A stretch of 64,000 nt of DNA from Lantana camara (lineage: Eukaryota > Streptophyta > Magnoliopsida > Lamiales > Verbenaceae), in contig CM074862.1 of the NCBI GenBank assembly GCA_037501455.1, positions 65,317,501-65,381,500 of the forward strand, given 5' to 3'. The position numbers were made by a program, and so were the translations under genes. The number at the start of each line of letters is the position of its first letter. Position 1 is the stretch's first letter. The notes beneath the pieces are model-generated. The model made no database searches, had not been told where the DNA came from, and worked only from the letters and a program-made list of their open reading frames with translations. Shown here one piece after another: positions 35,675 to 47,662 of this stretch.

Positions 35675-37426
35675 CACATATGTTTCAATGCATGAGCTTG
35701 CATGTATTTTATGAAATGTTTGCATGCATATATGTATATATATATACTTAAACAATTTGCATGCATGTGTTATAATTGCATGAAATTTCATACATATTGT
35801 GTTGCATGTGTGTACGTTGCATGCATGTGGTGTACGTGTGTATATATATATATATGTATTTATTATATATTAAATAATATTGGATTTAATTGAATTATAG
35901 AATTTAATTGTTACCTATTTCATGTTTTATTTAATTTCCGATTTTAAATTGAATGTATGTAATTGTTTATTTCTAATTTTAAATGTGATTTAGCTTGTGC
36001 TATGATTATATTTGAATTTCTTGAATTAATTTGATTGAAAATGTGGAATTATGAATTCGAATGAAAGTGAACGAAAGATTGAATGACTTGATTATATGAT
36101 TTAAATTCCTTAATAGTGCACATGAACATTTTCATAACATAATCTTATCTTTTACATATTCATATCATGATCATTGCATTGCCGAGCGTGTTATTTGGTC
36201 ATATTGAGTCTCACTTCACCTTTCTTGCACAAATTTTGATCCAGTTGGAGACGAGGCCGGTCAGTGAGGCTCGTGTATTCTCTTTTTGCCGTTTAAGGTG
36301 GGTTTCTCTTCTATGTAGATATATAACCCTATACATACCTTCAATGTGAAAGTTTTCGACCAAAATTAATATATATATATAGAGAGTCGTTTTAAAGAGT
36401 AAATGTTTTCAACGTAAAGCCTTATTTTATGAATCCTACCTAATGTTTTGGCGAGAAATGCACGAATGGGGCCCAGGGACATAGTGTGAGTGGTTATCCG
36501 GGGAGGCATGGGCCGATGGTGATCCCTCACACTAGTTCCACCAATGTACGGCGTAACCGGACCTCGTTAGGAGTTAGCGAGGAATGGACGCTGAGCGCCA
36601 TCTGGGGAGTCATGTAACCCCTTTTGGTCAATGAATGGGTGGTCGGGCCTTGCAAACCCACCACTAACCCGGAGGAAGAAGGTGTAAATGCTAATGAATG
36701 TGCACGAAAGAATGATATGCATGAAAAGAACGAATGAATGAATGTTTAAATGAATTACACAAGGTGTTGGTTGGAGATAATGCACGCCCACTCGCCGGGC
36801 CAATAATAACCTAATGTAAATGAATCGTTATAATCCCTTTTGATGATTTCTATTCACCCACTTGGGAAATACTTCGAAAACCTCACTTGGGATTATAGCT
36901 TGCATGTGAATGTTTAATTACTGTCGTATATTATATTTATGCCCTGTTTTTATACCCACCAGTCCCTTTTGGACTGAACCCGTTTAGTTTTCAGTTGTGT
37001 CGTGCAGGTGTCAAGGAGCTAGGCGGGAATACGAGTTATAGGTCTTGCATTCGTCTCTAGCTCTGTATTTTAGGTTTTACACTTGCATACACTAATTATG
37101 ATTTGGTATATGAGTACTCTACTTTTGATCCTTGTATATGGATGTTATTTTGGAGCGTACTTGTTTTGAGCCGTGACGGCAATTGATGATGTATATGACT
37201 TATTTTTGGAGCTGTGATGTTCATTGTATATATATATGATGTATGTTCATTTATTGCTTCCGCTTTAATGTTTTACGCTGATTTATGGTTTAAGGGTTAG
37301 CCCGCCTAGCTTAGAGTGTGTGTTTGTCCCCGTTCGCCATGATTTAGCTCGGGTATGGATCGTCCATTTCATATTCGAGTCGGGTCTCGGTGCGGGGGAT
37401 GTGACACCTTGCGCTCGGGTGTTACA
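33889..37426 (+). repeat. 3' LTR of Tekay element 1
   Basis: 3538 bp, about 100 bp longer than the 5' copy. The gain is mostly AT microsatellite (34046-34076 and 35610-35668) and a ~22-bp block near 34768 that is missing from the 5' copy. It ends GGGTGTTACA at the TACAC target copy. Confidence 0.85.
35455..35577. repeat. Palindrome cluster, 3' LTR copy of Tekay 1
   Basis: TGACACGGGCGTGTCA at 35455-35470 and 35562-35577, with degenerate copies between (GCACGGGGGTGC; GACACGGGGGTGTC). The third copy is better preserved here than in the 5' LTR. Confidence 0.75.
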
Positions 37427-37431
37427 TACAC

Positions 37432-38147
37432 AATAAGAGATCACCTTGCAAATGCAAGCATAGGTCCTTTCTTGATTCTCATTCACTTTCATGAGTCACT
37501 TGTGCAGCCCCAGCATATGCCTTGAATCAGTTGTCTAAGGCGACACCCTTTAAAGCTTATACCTAAGACTACAGAGTTAACTCATAAAGTGACAAGGAAC
37601 CTCAAGTCTGAGGATCAATTAATCACATCAATGACTCGTGAGATATTTCCTAATCTGGAAGTTTACATTTCCTGAAATAGAAACTTCCTTTCCCATTTAG
37701 GAATCTTCTGACACGAGGCACCTCAGTGAACTTACTTATGGAAGTAAGCACCCTCATGTATCACGCACGTATCAACTATACACTTTGCACCTCCATGAAA
37801 TAAGGTGGTCCTTCTTAAGGGCGTGATCCCACAAGCAAGCCTTAGAGGAGTCAGGTTGACACTCCCACTGTCTGTAGGACTCATCGGCTTGGAGTATTTT
37901 ACTAATCATGACTTATGTGTTACAGGGCTCGTTTCATGAACCATTTCACCTAAATGGTGGAGTCCTAAAGTCATCAGGATTAGGGGAGTTCTCATACATG
38001 CACAGCTAAAGTAAACGTATACCAAACAAGAGCATATAAAGAAGTGTTGCCTCAATTCGTTATTTTATTCAAAGATTGTCTGTGATTACAATAAGGAAAA
38101 GCACAAAGCGGATATACAATCGGCTTTCTAGGGCACTATTCCTAACA
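37432..38147 (-). repeat. Composite: right LTR copy, part after the Tekay insertion
   Basis: It resumes at CAATAAGAGATCACC and ends with GGGCACTATTCCTAACA, the reverse complement of the LTR start. It is the only copy in the composite with an intact 5' terminus facing the Tat flank. Confidence 0.8.
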
Positions 38148-38515
38148 TAAGAACCCAACCTCCTCGCGGCTGTGCAAGACCAGCTGCAGGGGTTGCAAGA
38201 TATAGTAGGACAGCTCTCTCGAGCGCGGTCTCAAATCCCCTATGCTGGGGATGAACAAGCCAATGCCAGAGACGCTCGCCATCATGCCTGCCAGGAGCAA
38301 GTTCCTCGTTACCAAGACCAGGATGAAAACTATGAGAATTACAATTACCATTCGCTCGCGAGGGGCTCCCCCCTCTTGGAAGAAGTCTTGATGGCCCAAG
38401 CCAGAATGGGCAAGGTTCCCACTTCCATCAACCGCTACGATGGGACCACCGATCTGGCGGACCACCCATCTGGCAGACCACCTGGATCATTTCTTGTATT
38501 TGATACACTTATATG
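38148..38515 (+). pseudogene. gag: Tat gag, middle part
   Basis: The frame (DQLQGLQDIVGQLSRARSQ...VPTSINRYDGTTDLADH) is the region leading into the capsid-like domain of Tat gag. It reads up to the hAT insertion at 38516. Across that insertion the text rejoins as HFLYLIHLYEHSSHYSAKVF (using one copy of CTTATATG), the expected gag sequence. Confidence 0.7.
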
Positions 38516-41500
38516 TAGGGGTGTATGCGGTTGGTTTTGGTCAGGTTGAAGGTATAAAATACTCCATGAATATACTGCCAAACTGGTCATAATAAAAGAT
38601 CTGCAAGAAAAAGAAACAAATTAAAATAAAGGATATAAATTATAAAAAAGAAAAAAAGACAGAAACTCTATATCACTTAGCGTAAACAATCTCTAATTCT
38701 CAAGAATTTCTGCTTCAGTAGAATTCTGGAATTCTATAAATTAAAAGAAAGATTAAGATAATCATAAGCGTATAAGTTTTATTAAAATACTAAAATTGAA
38801 ATATAACTATAATAAAAAATATTACCTTTAACAATTTGCTCATACTTTTGTACTTCTTCCATTGGCACTTCCTTCATAGACTCTTGAAAGTCAATTGTAA
38901 TCGGCTTTGATCGTAACCAATTTTGGCAACATACAAGAGCTTCCACCATTTCAGGATTAAGTGAGCTTCGGTATGGGTCGAGAATACGACCAATAGTACT
39001 AAACGCAGATTCAGATGCCACTATAGAAACTGAAATTGCTAAAACCTCCCTGGCTATTTGAGTGAGAATAGGAAACTTTGAAGAATTAACCTTCCACCAC
39101 TGTAAGAGATCAAAGGTCTCTACACCCTTTTCACAGTTTTCCTCTAGATATTTTGTAATCTCAGATTTGTGATCAATAAGTTCATTCTCTTCTAAATATT
39201 TTGCAAATTGAGATGATAAAAACTTAACAGTATCCACTTCCTCATCAATAGTCAGAGAATCAAAAGAAGATTGATTTAAGCTTGAAGATACATGTTGAGT
39301 ATTATATCTAGGATCACGTTGTTTATAGTAGTCATACAAGCGTCCCAAAGTATTTCTCACATTATCTTCTAAGATACCAGCCAAGATACCACCATTTTCA
39401 TAAACTTGATCAATACAAACTCTGACAAACCTCAACTTGTAGCACGGATCTAAAACAGTTGCAACATATAACAACTAATTGATCTTATCAAGGTTGTCCC
39501 AATATTTAGCAAACTTATTCTGCATTTTCATTTCCATAAGACGTACCTTTGTATCAGTATTCTTGGCCAATTGCTTCAATCGAGTTTGAACAGCCACAAG
39601 CTCAAGGAAAAACAAATTAGAAGTCACATGCAAAGACCCTGGAAACTGCAAAGTTGCATTATGAAAAAGCTTCAAAAATTTTATGAAGGACTTGGCTACA
39701 TCCCAATCTTCTTCCTCAAGTGGACCAACAAATTTACTATCCTTCCTTTTTCCTTTTCCATTACCATCAATTTTCTCTTTCTCAAGTATCTCACTCTCAT
39801 CATCTTCATTATGATTGTTTTCATCAGAAGTAAAGTACATAGCATAACTTGAATCATCTTCTTTAAGCCTTTCAAATGCCTTCTCAAACTTTACAGCAAC
39901 CTCTAACATTAAATAGGTTGTCTTCCACCTCGTTTCAATGTCAAGATAGACAAGCCTCTTTGTATCTATCTTTTCTATCTCTGCACATTTTTTAAATACT
40001 TGAAGCCTTGCTGGAGAATAGCGCACATATCTAATGGCATTCCAAATCTTAAGAATTGATTCATTCTGTTGTTTTAAACCATCTTTCACAATGAGATTTA
40101 GAATATGTGTGCAACATCTCAAATGCAAAAATTCATTATTAGAAATAGTACTTGGCCAACATTTAGTTTTCTTCTTCAAATAACTAATGGCACCATCGTT
40201 AGAACTTGCATTATCAACTGTAATTGTCAATATTTGAGTGATACCCCAACCCGACAAACAATTCTCAACCATTTTGCCCACTACAGTACCTTTATGGCTA
40301 GGAATCACACAAAAACTTAAAATTCGCTTTTGTAATTACCAATCTTTATCAATCCAATGAGCAGTAAGACACATATAATTCATGTTCTGCATTGAAGTCC
40401 AGCTATCCGTAGTAAGACAAACTCTTTCAGACTTAATAAGACTTTTCAGTTTCTTTTTCTCATCAAAAAATAGCTTCAAGCAATCCCTAGCAATAGTTAC
40501 TCGACTTGGCATTTTAAATTGTGGCTGTAAACATGCAGTGTATCTTTTAAATCCTTCACCCTCTACAATTTTGAACGGTAACTCATCAATAATAACCATT
40601 TCAACCAATGCTACTCTACAATGCTCGTAATTATAACTCACGGATTTAAGAGTAACACAACTATGACCATCTGCAGACTTTTTAGTATCAAAAGCAAGTG
40701 TTTGTTGCTTCCCATCAATAGTAGACCTATAAGGATACTTCTTGCATTGGTTTTGTAAATGGTTGATTAAATTACCTGTTACATGTACCTTTGGATGGGC
40801 TGCATAATCTTGGCCACAGTAATTGCAAGCTGCCCTTGGTTTTTCATTTTCCTCAAATCTAGTGAAATGATCCTACACCCACGAATTCCTTTTTTGTGCC
40901 AATTGGTGGACCGTCAGCAACCTTATCCTCGGAGAGAGTTGAATTTTTTGGAATAGTTCTCTTCCATTTCCTACAAGTATTAGGCTTCCATTTTGTCGGA
41001 GGTAGTGGTGGTTTTGATACTAAATTAGGAGTTGATGAGCTTGGCTTCTCTTTTATAAAATCAGCATTGTTACTTTGTGTTTCATTTTCTTCATTCTCCA
41101 TCTATAATAAAATAAAATAAAATAAATAAATAAATAAATGATGTACTAAAAACATAAACAGAAAATCTAAAGAAACTCATATTCCTAAATAGAAGAATTC
41201 AATCTCTATTTTATCGGTATAAATTGGCTTTTGAATCTTGCATTTCTTCAAGAATAATCTAAAATATGAAAAGTTAAAAACTTGCAGCATGCAAACAAGA
41301 AACAAGAAGAGGAATTCAGAGAAGCATACAAACTCAAATTAAGAACTACAAACTTACAATATACCAATAAAAATCATAGAAGAAGTAAATTAGGCTGAAG
41401 AAAAATAAATAGAAAAGATTACTAACCTTGTAAGAGCTCTCTGGAACTAGATTGTAAGAATTCACTCCAGAATAATGTTTAACGCAGAAATAGGGTAGAA

Positions 41501-41958
41501 GAATGAAAAACAATTTTCTATTTTTCTTGGAGATTTAGATAATTTCAATTTCTCATAAGCAAATAGAAGATAAGAATCGATATTTATTGACAAAAGAAAC
41601 CTAAATCCATCCATAATTTGGATGTTGGGAAGTGAAAGAGTTTTTGTTGGAATCAAAAAGACAGCCATAGATTCTAAAAATCTTCTGTGTATATTTCTGT
41701 ACATTTCTTGCCTCTTGGCCTCTTTGGACAGTAAGTTAAAGAGGCAACCAAATATATATATATATTATATATATTATAGCAGGCGGGACGGGTATATGGC
41801 GGATGTAATATTTTAAACCCACAACCCGACCGAATTTTAGCGGGTATAAAAAATTTAAACTGTTAAAAAAAAATAAAATAAAAAAACCTGCGGATCACGA
41901 GCGGATCGGCTCGGTTCGGGCGAATTTTGCGGGTGGTGCGGGTTTATGTTCACCCCTA
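38516..41958 (-). mobile_element. hAT-superfamily DNA transposon inserted in Tat gag
   Basis: Ends are TAGGGGTG and CACCCCTA, flanked by a perfect 8-bp target duplication CTTATATG (38508-38515 and 41959-41966). Length is 3443 bp. Subterminal DNA is rich in GCGGG-type motifs (41770-41950), as in plant hATs, where transposase binds. It carries one transposase gene on the minus strand. Confidence 0.88.
38782..41101 (-). pseudogene. hAT transposase, BED-finger / RICESLEEPER-like (broken)
   Basis: From MENEENETQ at 41101 the gene has a BED-type zinc finger (CNYCG...HLQNQC). A transposase core follows with acidic residues in LTTDSW and TVDNASSN and the CCTHILNLIVKDGL block. The C-terminal hAT dimerisation domain (LQWWKVNSSKFPILTQIAREVLAI...SESAFSTIGRILDPYRSSLNP) is complete. 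A frameshift near 40870 and stops at 40336-40338 and 39475-39477 break it; each is a single lesion in otherwise continuous homology. Relatives have lysine at the second stop (as in NKLLYVA). The copy cannot move itself but may respond to transposase from elsewhere. Confidence 0.85.
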
Positions 41959-41966
41959 CTTATATG

Positions 41967-42715
41967 AGCACTCAAGCCACTACTCGGCTAAAGTCTTCAT
42001 TACGTCCCTTGTGGGGATAGCTCAAGAGTGGTACAAGCGACTGCCACCACGCTTAATCCACTCATATGGCGAACTCACCAATGTTTTCCTCAATCATTTC
42101 AACTCATTGAAGGCACCTGTCACCGCTCCTACAGCTTTATATAACTTGGTCCAAGGCGAGCGTGAATCTTTTCGATCCTTTTTCGCTCGATTTAACAAGG
42201 AGGTGCTCTTGGTGGAGAGGCCCTCGATGGATTTCTTGATCCACGTACTTTTCAAGGCTTGCAATTACAAATAGTATGTGAGCAAGAAGTTCACAGATTC
42301 CATTGTCAAGAAGCAGCCTGTGTCTCTCATGGCGATGAGAGAGATTGCCAAGCCGTATTTCGCGCTCGATGACATGTGTGGGTCCAATGCTCCCCGGCAT
42401 TCTGGGCCCCATAAGAGTGAGCAAGGGCTAAAGGAACCTCACAAGGAGCGTCACAAGTCATCACCACCTTATTGCAGATTTGAGCGTATCCCCCTCAACA
42501 GGCCCAATTCAGAAGTCTACGCTCTTTCAGATAAAAAAAACTCTTTAAAAGGCCCCAGAAAATGAAAGAGACTGAGGCTCTAAGGGGATCGAACAAGTAT
42601 TGTACCTTCCATAAACAAAAAAGGCATGACACGGATGAATGCCGCCAATTGGAAGCTGAAATTCAAAGACTCATTGCGGGCGGACACTTAAAGGAATTTA
42701 TGAAGATGTTGTAAC
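41967..42715 (+). pseudogene. gag: Tat gag, capsid-like region
   Basis: The sequence KVFITSLVGIAQEWYKRLPPRLIHSYGEL...FLNHF...LVQGERESFRSFFARFNKE is the conserved gag (retrotransposon gag) domain. A TAG follows at 42272, then a lysine-rich, zinc-knuckle-like stretch (CTFHKQKRHDTDECRQLEAEIQRLI). It ends at the solo LTR inserted at 42716. Confidence 0.8.
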
Positions 42716-45269
42716 TGTAACCCCCCGATTTTCATTAATTAATTTCTTACGTTTTATTATAATTTTATAAATTAAATTTTAGCATACTTTCATGAAATTA
42801 TATAGAATCATATCAAATTTAGAATTTATTGCATGACTTGAAAATATTTATTATGCAAAATATTTACCGGGAGTGGTTTAATTACGAGATTGGCCATATA
42901 TGTTCCTTTCTTTAAATTTAGAGACCAAGTTGGATAACTTTCTCATGGATTCAATTGAGCAATTACCAAACAAAGCATACTTGATTGTATGATTTAAACT
43001 CTTGAGGGATTAAATTGCAATTTGAGCATTTCACATTTTTCCAAAAATGGTGAATCACGTAATAAACCATCTCCAAGCTTCCTTCTTCATTTTGATCCAA
43101 GAAACCATCGATATTTGCTCCCTTTGTCTCACCGAACCATAAGTTAAGAAAGAAAGAGGAGATTTCATCTATAATCATCAAGATTTCAAGAAATATTTCA
43201 AGATTTGAAGCCTAGCATCCATCATCATCCTCTTTCTTCATTTCTTTAGTTTCAAGGTGGGTGTGTGCATGGTTTGATGATTCTTGATCATTTTGGTTGA
43301 GGCTAGGGTTTGAGAAATCATGGAATAAATGGATTATTGGTTGTTTGATATATGAATACATGATTATAACATGATTTATGGCATGAATTCTTGAGGAAAT
43401 TGAGTTTAGGTGATGATTTGAGTATGAACATGAAGGTGTGAATTCTCAATAATTAAGCATGATTTAAGTGTTTGAGTTGCATCTTATTGTATATTCAACA
43501 TGTATACATGTTAGTTCCCAGAAATCTTGCAAGTCATGATTGATTTGATGATGTTTTGGTTGTGGTTGTTTTGTCCCGAGAGCCTCCCCTATTCTGCTCT
43601 GTTTCTGCACTTGCAGAGGAGCGGGAACGGCCCTTCCCGTCCCCAGTTCATTCTGGGAACGGCCGTTCCCACTCCTTTGAACTCAAGACGACGCGCACAT
43701 TGGGAACGACCGTTCCCATTTTGTCCTACAAGCCAGAAGGGTCGTTCCCAGCATAAAAGCGCCATTTTAAAAATAAAAGCGCAGGGGTGCTTTCTCGGGG
43801 CCATGGGAACGGCCCTTCCCAATTTACACTGAGGGCCAGAACGGCCGTTCCCACCTCGCAGACAGAACAAAACTTACTGCATAAAAGTGGGATTTTAATC
43901 CCATGACTTCTTTGATCCCAAATTGTTATTATATGATTGATTACATGCCAAAACATGATAATTACATGCTACATTCCGTATTGCTCATCATCTCGTTCGT
44001 CATATTTGGTCCATTTAGGGTCATGTCTCACGTGTAACCATATTTCTTGCACAGACCAGTTTCCTCGGAACGAGGAGCCAGCCTCGTAGGCCGTGTCCTA
44101 CTTATATTTTATCGGTAAAGGTGAGGTTTAATTACTAGTTATATAGAACCCTATAATCTTTATGTGAACTTTCAAGCCAAAAGGTATTCATATATTTTCT
44201 TATAATCATTTCCAAACTTTTAAATTAATTCCAAGCATATCTGGCTCATGCAAAGCATTGCATGTAGTTTGATTAATATCATGATCATGCAAAGCAATGC
44301 GTGTATTGTGATTATATCGTGATTATTTAGTGGCGAGTAGCATGATAACACTTGGGCCCGAGGGTACGTGTATGAGCCAACCAGGAAAGCCTACGGCTGA
44401 CGGGTAACTCTGTACACCCCTCAACACTGGGATGACCCCTGAACCCACCAGGAGGTTGGTGGAGGAATGAATCCCATACGTGGGAGTCATGTTCCCGACG
44501 TACGTAGAATGGATGGTTAGGGCTTTGCAAACCCACCATCACCCGGAGTAAAGGAGTTCATGATATGGATACGTGTACACTCTAAATGAATTACCTGATC
44601 ACATGATAATTAAACTAGCATGTAATGATTCACTATTGGTGCAAGGTTGGAGAATCACCCTTACTCACTAGGGCCACGGATTGATAGCATGAATTAACCA
44701 AATAAACTTGTTAGACTTGATAGTTGTAATCTCGGGTGATGGGTATTATATCCTTGAACTTATATTATTATTATATGAAAAACATTACCCGAGGTTATAC
44801 CATGCATGTTACTTATGTTTATATATATTATGCCCCTAACTCGGTCTTCATAGACTGACGCCTCCACCTTTCAGGTTTTGTCCATGGCGTGCTAGGCGGG
44901 AGTCGGGTCGTGCCTTTTATCCAGCTGAGTCTAGTATAACATTTCTTCCTGTGTATTAGCATTCCAGGGTATCATGTTAGTAGCTTTTGAATACTTATAT
45001 ATATGAATGTTATTTAGGGGATGATAATGTATTGATATGATAAGTTATGGAGATTGGATATATGATGATGAAATGATAATATTATGCTTCCGCTTTTGAG
45101 CTTCATGTATTGAATTTAATTTACTTGAGGGTCTAGTCCCGCCTAACTAGCTTGTTCTTTTATTTGTCACCCGTTCGCTATAGGCTAGTTCATGTAACGA
45201 TTATCCATTTCGTATGTGGATTGACCTATAGTGCGGGGGTGTGGCATCTCCAAGTGCGGGGGTGTTATA
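42716..45269 (+). mobile_element. Solo LTR 2 (Tekay-like chromovirus family), inserted in Tat gag
   Basis: 2554 bp, TGTAACCCCCCG to GGGTGTTATA (the expected CA end has changed to TA). Flanks are GTAAC (42711-42715) and GGAAC (45270-45274). It has the same ordered blocks as solo LTR 1, notably GGCTGACGGGTAACTC near 44390 and TATCCATTTCGTATGTGG near 45200. A six-copy palindrome cluster is at 43623-43853. Confidence 0.72.
43623..43853. repeat. Cluster of six GGGAACGGCCGTTCCC-type palindromes
   Basis: Perfect copy at 43655-43670. Near-perfect copies at 43623-43638, 43702-43717 and 43805-43820, with partial copies near 43735-43749 and 43838-43853. Spacing is irregular (30-90 bp). Confidence 0.8.
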
Positions 45270-46632
45270 GGAACGCTATGATGAGTGATGTAATGAGTGG
45301 GCAAGGGACAGGAGAAGGAGCCCGTCACTCTCAAGGAGCCCACGAGGGCAAAGTCCCCTGAGAACAACGCTCGGGGCAAGCAAAAGGTGCCAGAGCAGGA
45401 GAATGCCCCCTTTGCGGTCATCAACATGATCGCGGGAGGATCATCTGGGGGAGATTCTAACGCCTCCCACCGCAAGTATATCAGGAGCTACGAACAACGC
45501 CCTACGGCTCCCAAACAAATCTACGCCATCAAGGAGACGAGCGCCGGCAACCTGAGAGAGAATAATGTAGTAGGGTTCTCTCGGTGAAACCTCTGAATGC
45601 CCCATGGTGGTTAGTTTGGATGTTCATAACCACGTTGTAAAGAGGGTTTTGGTTGATAGTGGAAGCTCTGTTAATGTTTTGTCGTACTCAACTTTTCAAA
45701 AAATGAATGTTACCAACATCCCGCTCGAGCCCCTCAAAACAACCCTCATTGGCTTTGGGGGCTCTGAGGTTGTCGCTCGAGGACAGATTCGCTTGGCTAC
45801 CTCATTTGGTCGCGCCCCACAGCGAAAAATGCTCATGGTCACCTATGCGGTAGTGGAAATCGAAATCCCATACAACATCATCATTGGGCGTCCAGCCCTT
45901 ATAGATTTCAAAGCGATCATTTCCAATTACCATCAGAAAATCAAGTTCCCCACCCTCGACGGGGTTGGAGAAGTTCTGTGCAACATCCGAGAGGCATGAG
46001 AGTACTATATGTTGTCCCTCAAGAAGCCTAAAGCAGAGAAAGCATTCCCAATTGGGTCCACCAAAAAGTCTATAGATTTCCCCAATTTGGACGAGGATGA
46101 TCCTGTGCGCAAAAGGGTTAAAATGAACAAAAAGAAAAATAAGAGCAAAGATCTTGGCACTGGAAGAAACCCCCAGGACACCCCGCTCGAAGCGGTCAGG
46201 TAATCCTCCTCGGAGGAAGAGGTAAACGAGGGTGAGCAAGAAATTACCGACGACCGTCTGACCGAAAAGAAAAGTGCGCTCGAACTCCCCCACCCTGAGG
46301 TACGGATCGAGCCCACGGAGAAATTTCTCACTATTGAGTTGGAACCGGGGAACAAGGATAAAACCACTCAAATTGGGTCCAATCTCTCATGACCCTCGCA
46401 GATCATGATGATAGACTTCCTTAGAGAAAACATAGACGTTTTTGCATGGAAAGCGTCTGATTTGACCGGGATTGACCCAAACGTCATAGTCTACAGGCTC
46501 AATGTGGACCCCACCTTCAAGCCAATCAAGTAGAAGAAACGAGATGTGCACGGTTTTCGAAAGAAGGTTATAGAAGAGGAAGTTAACACGCTCCTCGAGA
46601 CCCAGTACATTGAGCCCATACTGTATCCATAA
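45270..46632 (+). pseudogene. Tat gag end, protease and start of reverse transcriptase
   Basis: After the solo LTR come a charged gag tail and the aspartic protease: VKRVLVDSGSSVNVLSYSTFQKM with the DSGSS active site, and IIGRPALIDFKAI about 90 residues later. A spacer with stops at 45997, 46201 and 46389 leads to FLRENIDVFAWKASDLTGIDP and EEEVNTLLETQYIEPI, the start of the Tat reverse transcriptase. That is cut by the hAT derivative at 46633. The stop near 46531 (PIK*KKR) replaces a usual glutamine. Confidence 0.75.
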
Positions 46633-47662
46633 TAGGGATGTAAACGAGGCGAGCCTTGGCAAAATTTCAAGGTTCGAGCTCGGGCTCGGGGCTGATTTAT
46701 TTGGTTTGGGTTCGGCTCGCGAGCCAACGAGCCAGTAGGAGGGTGGCTCGGGCTTGGCTCGTAGGAAGGTTCGGACGAGCCAAGCTAAGCCCACGAACCA
46801 TAAGAAAAACCATCAAAATAAATTTTTTTCCCCATATCTAAATGTTTCCTCCAAAACACATTCATCGCAGAAACAAAAGAATCCAAATTTCCCCCAGATC
46901 TAGATTTTTCCTTCACACATACAAGGCAAAATAAAGAATCCACAATAAATTTGTTTTGCCCAGACATAGATTTTTCCTTCACACATTGAACCCAGAATAA
47001 AGAATCCAGACTTCCCATAACAGAAAACAAGATGCAGAAGAACCAAAAATTTGGGGAAAAAAAATAAATATTCAACTTCGAATTTTGAAATCTCTCTGAT
47101 TGACGGTGCATGAGCGGTGATGACGTCCTTCAAGCTGCAGGAATTCGTGAGTGGTAGTGGTGGCGGTGGCGGCCTGAAGAGCATTGGCGGAGGGGGTGCT
47201 GCTTCGGAAGTTGCGGTGGTGGTGGGCAACCACCCGGCGGCGTGAGGTGGTGGGTGGTCGGAGGCGACGTAAGGGTGGTGGGTCGTGTCGGCTGGCGGTG
47301 TGATTTAGGGTTCTTCTTTTGAAATCTAAAATGAAAGAATTGATCTGGTTTCATCTGCAAGTTCGATAGATATATATATATATATATACATATATATATA
47401 GATATAGATCTAGATAATATAATATAATATATTATATTATATTTGTATAATATATTATAATATAATATATGTATGTATATATTACATATTTATATTTTAA
47501 TGTATAATGTGTGCGTATATTTATAAGCTCGATATATAGGCTCAGGCTTGGTTCGGACATTGCACGAGCCGAGGCAAGCTCGCCAATTTCGAACACAAGC
47601 CCAAGCCTTTCTCGAGCTGGCTTGTGAAGCTCGCGAGCTAGCTCAGCTCAATTATATCCCTA
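46633..47662. mobile_element. Non-autonomous hAT-type element in the Tat polymerase
   Basis: It starts TAGGGATGTAAACGAGG and ends AATTATATCCCTA. The flanks ATCCATAA (46625-46632) and ATCCAGAA (47663-47670) form an 8-bp target copy with one mismatch. Subterminal DNA is full of GAGC/GCTCG motifs (GAGCCAAGC, CTCGCGAGCC), as seen in hAT-type MITEs. The middle has a GC-rich GGTGGTGG tract (47130-47290) and an AT-repeat block (47368-47525). No transposase was seen. Removing it rejoins the polymerase frame: YIEPILYPEWLCNVVLV. Confidence 0.8.

Larger units (their letters stand above)
25713..37426 (+). mobile_element. Tekay-type chromovirus 1 (11.7 kb), recent but inactive
   Basis: A full-length plus-strand Ty3/gypsy element with LTRs 25713-29146 and 33889-37426, primer-binding site at 29155, gag-pol and a chromodomain. 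It is flanked by TACAT (25708-25712) and TACAC (37427-37431). The neighbouring LTR copies show the uninterrupted target as GACTTACACAATAAG, confirming TACAC. Pol order is protease, reverse transcriptase, RNase H, integrase, chromodomain. The two LTRs look alike throughout; the first ~180 bp differ at about six sites, nearly all transitions. At least three frameshifts and three stops inactivate it. Confidence 0.88.
21215..38147 (-). mobile_element. Composite of three LTR copies, one inverted, inserted in Tat gag
   Basis: Two minus-oriented copies of one LTR family (21215-22632 partial; 24495-25712 plus 37432-38147 complete, ~1.93 kb) enclose a plus-oriented copy (22633 to about 24464). The LTR runs TGTTAGGAATAGTGCC to TTCCAACA. 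A primer-binding site adjoins the right copy (24477-24492), with only ~12 bp of other DNA before the inverted copy. Flanks are GAAGA (21210-21214) and TAAGA (38148-38152), fitting one insertion event. No coding region remains, so the superfamily is unassigned; LTR start and primer site would suit Ty1/copia. The right copy is split by a Tekay element at 25713. Confidence 0.65.

Noticed and set aside
43527..43870. Several overlapping frames on both strands near 43.5-43.9 kb
   Set aside because: They arise from GC-rich palindromes in solo LTR 2 lacking stop codons; reading frames on both strands mirror each other.
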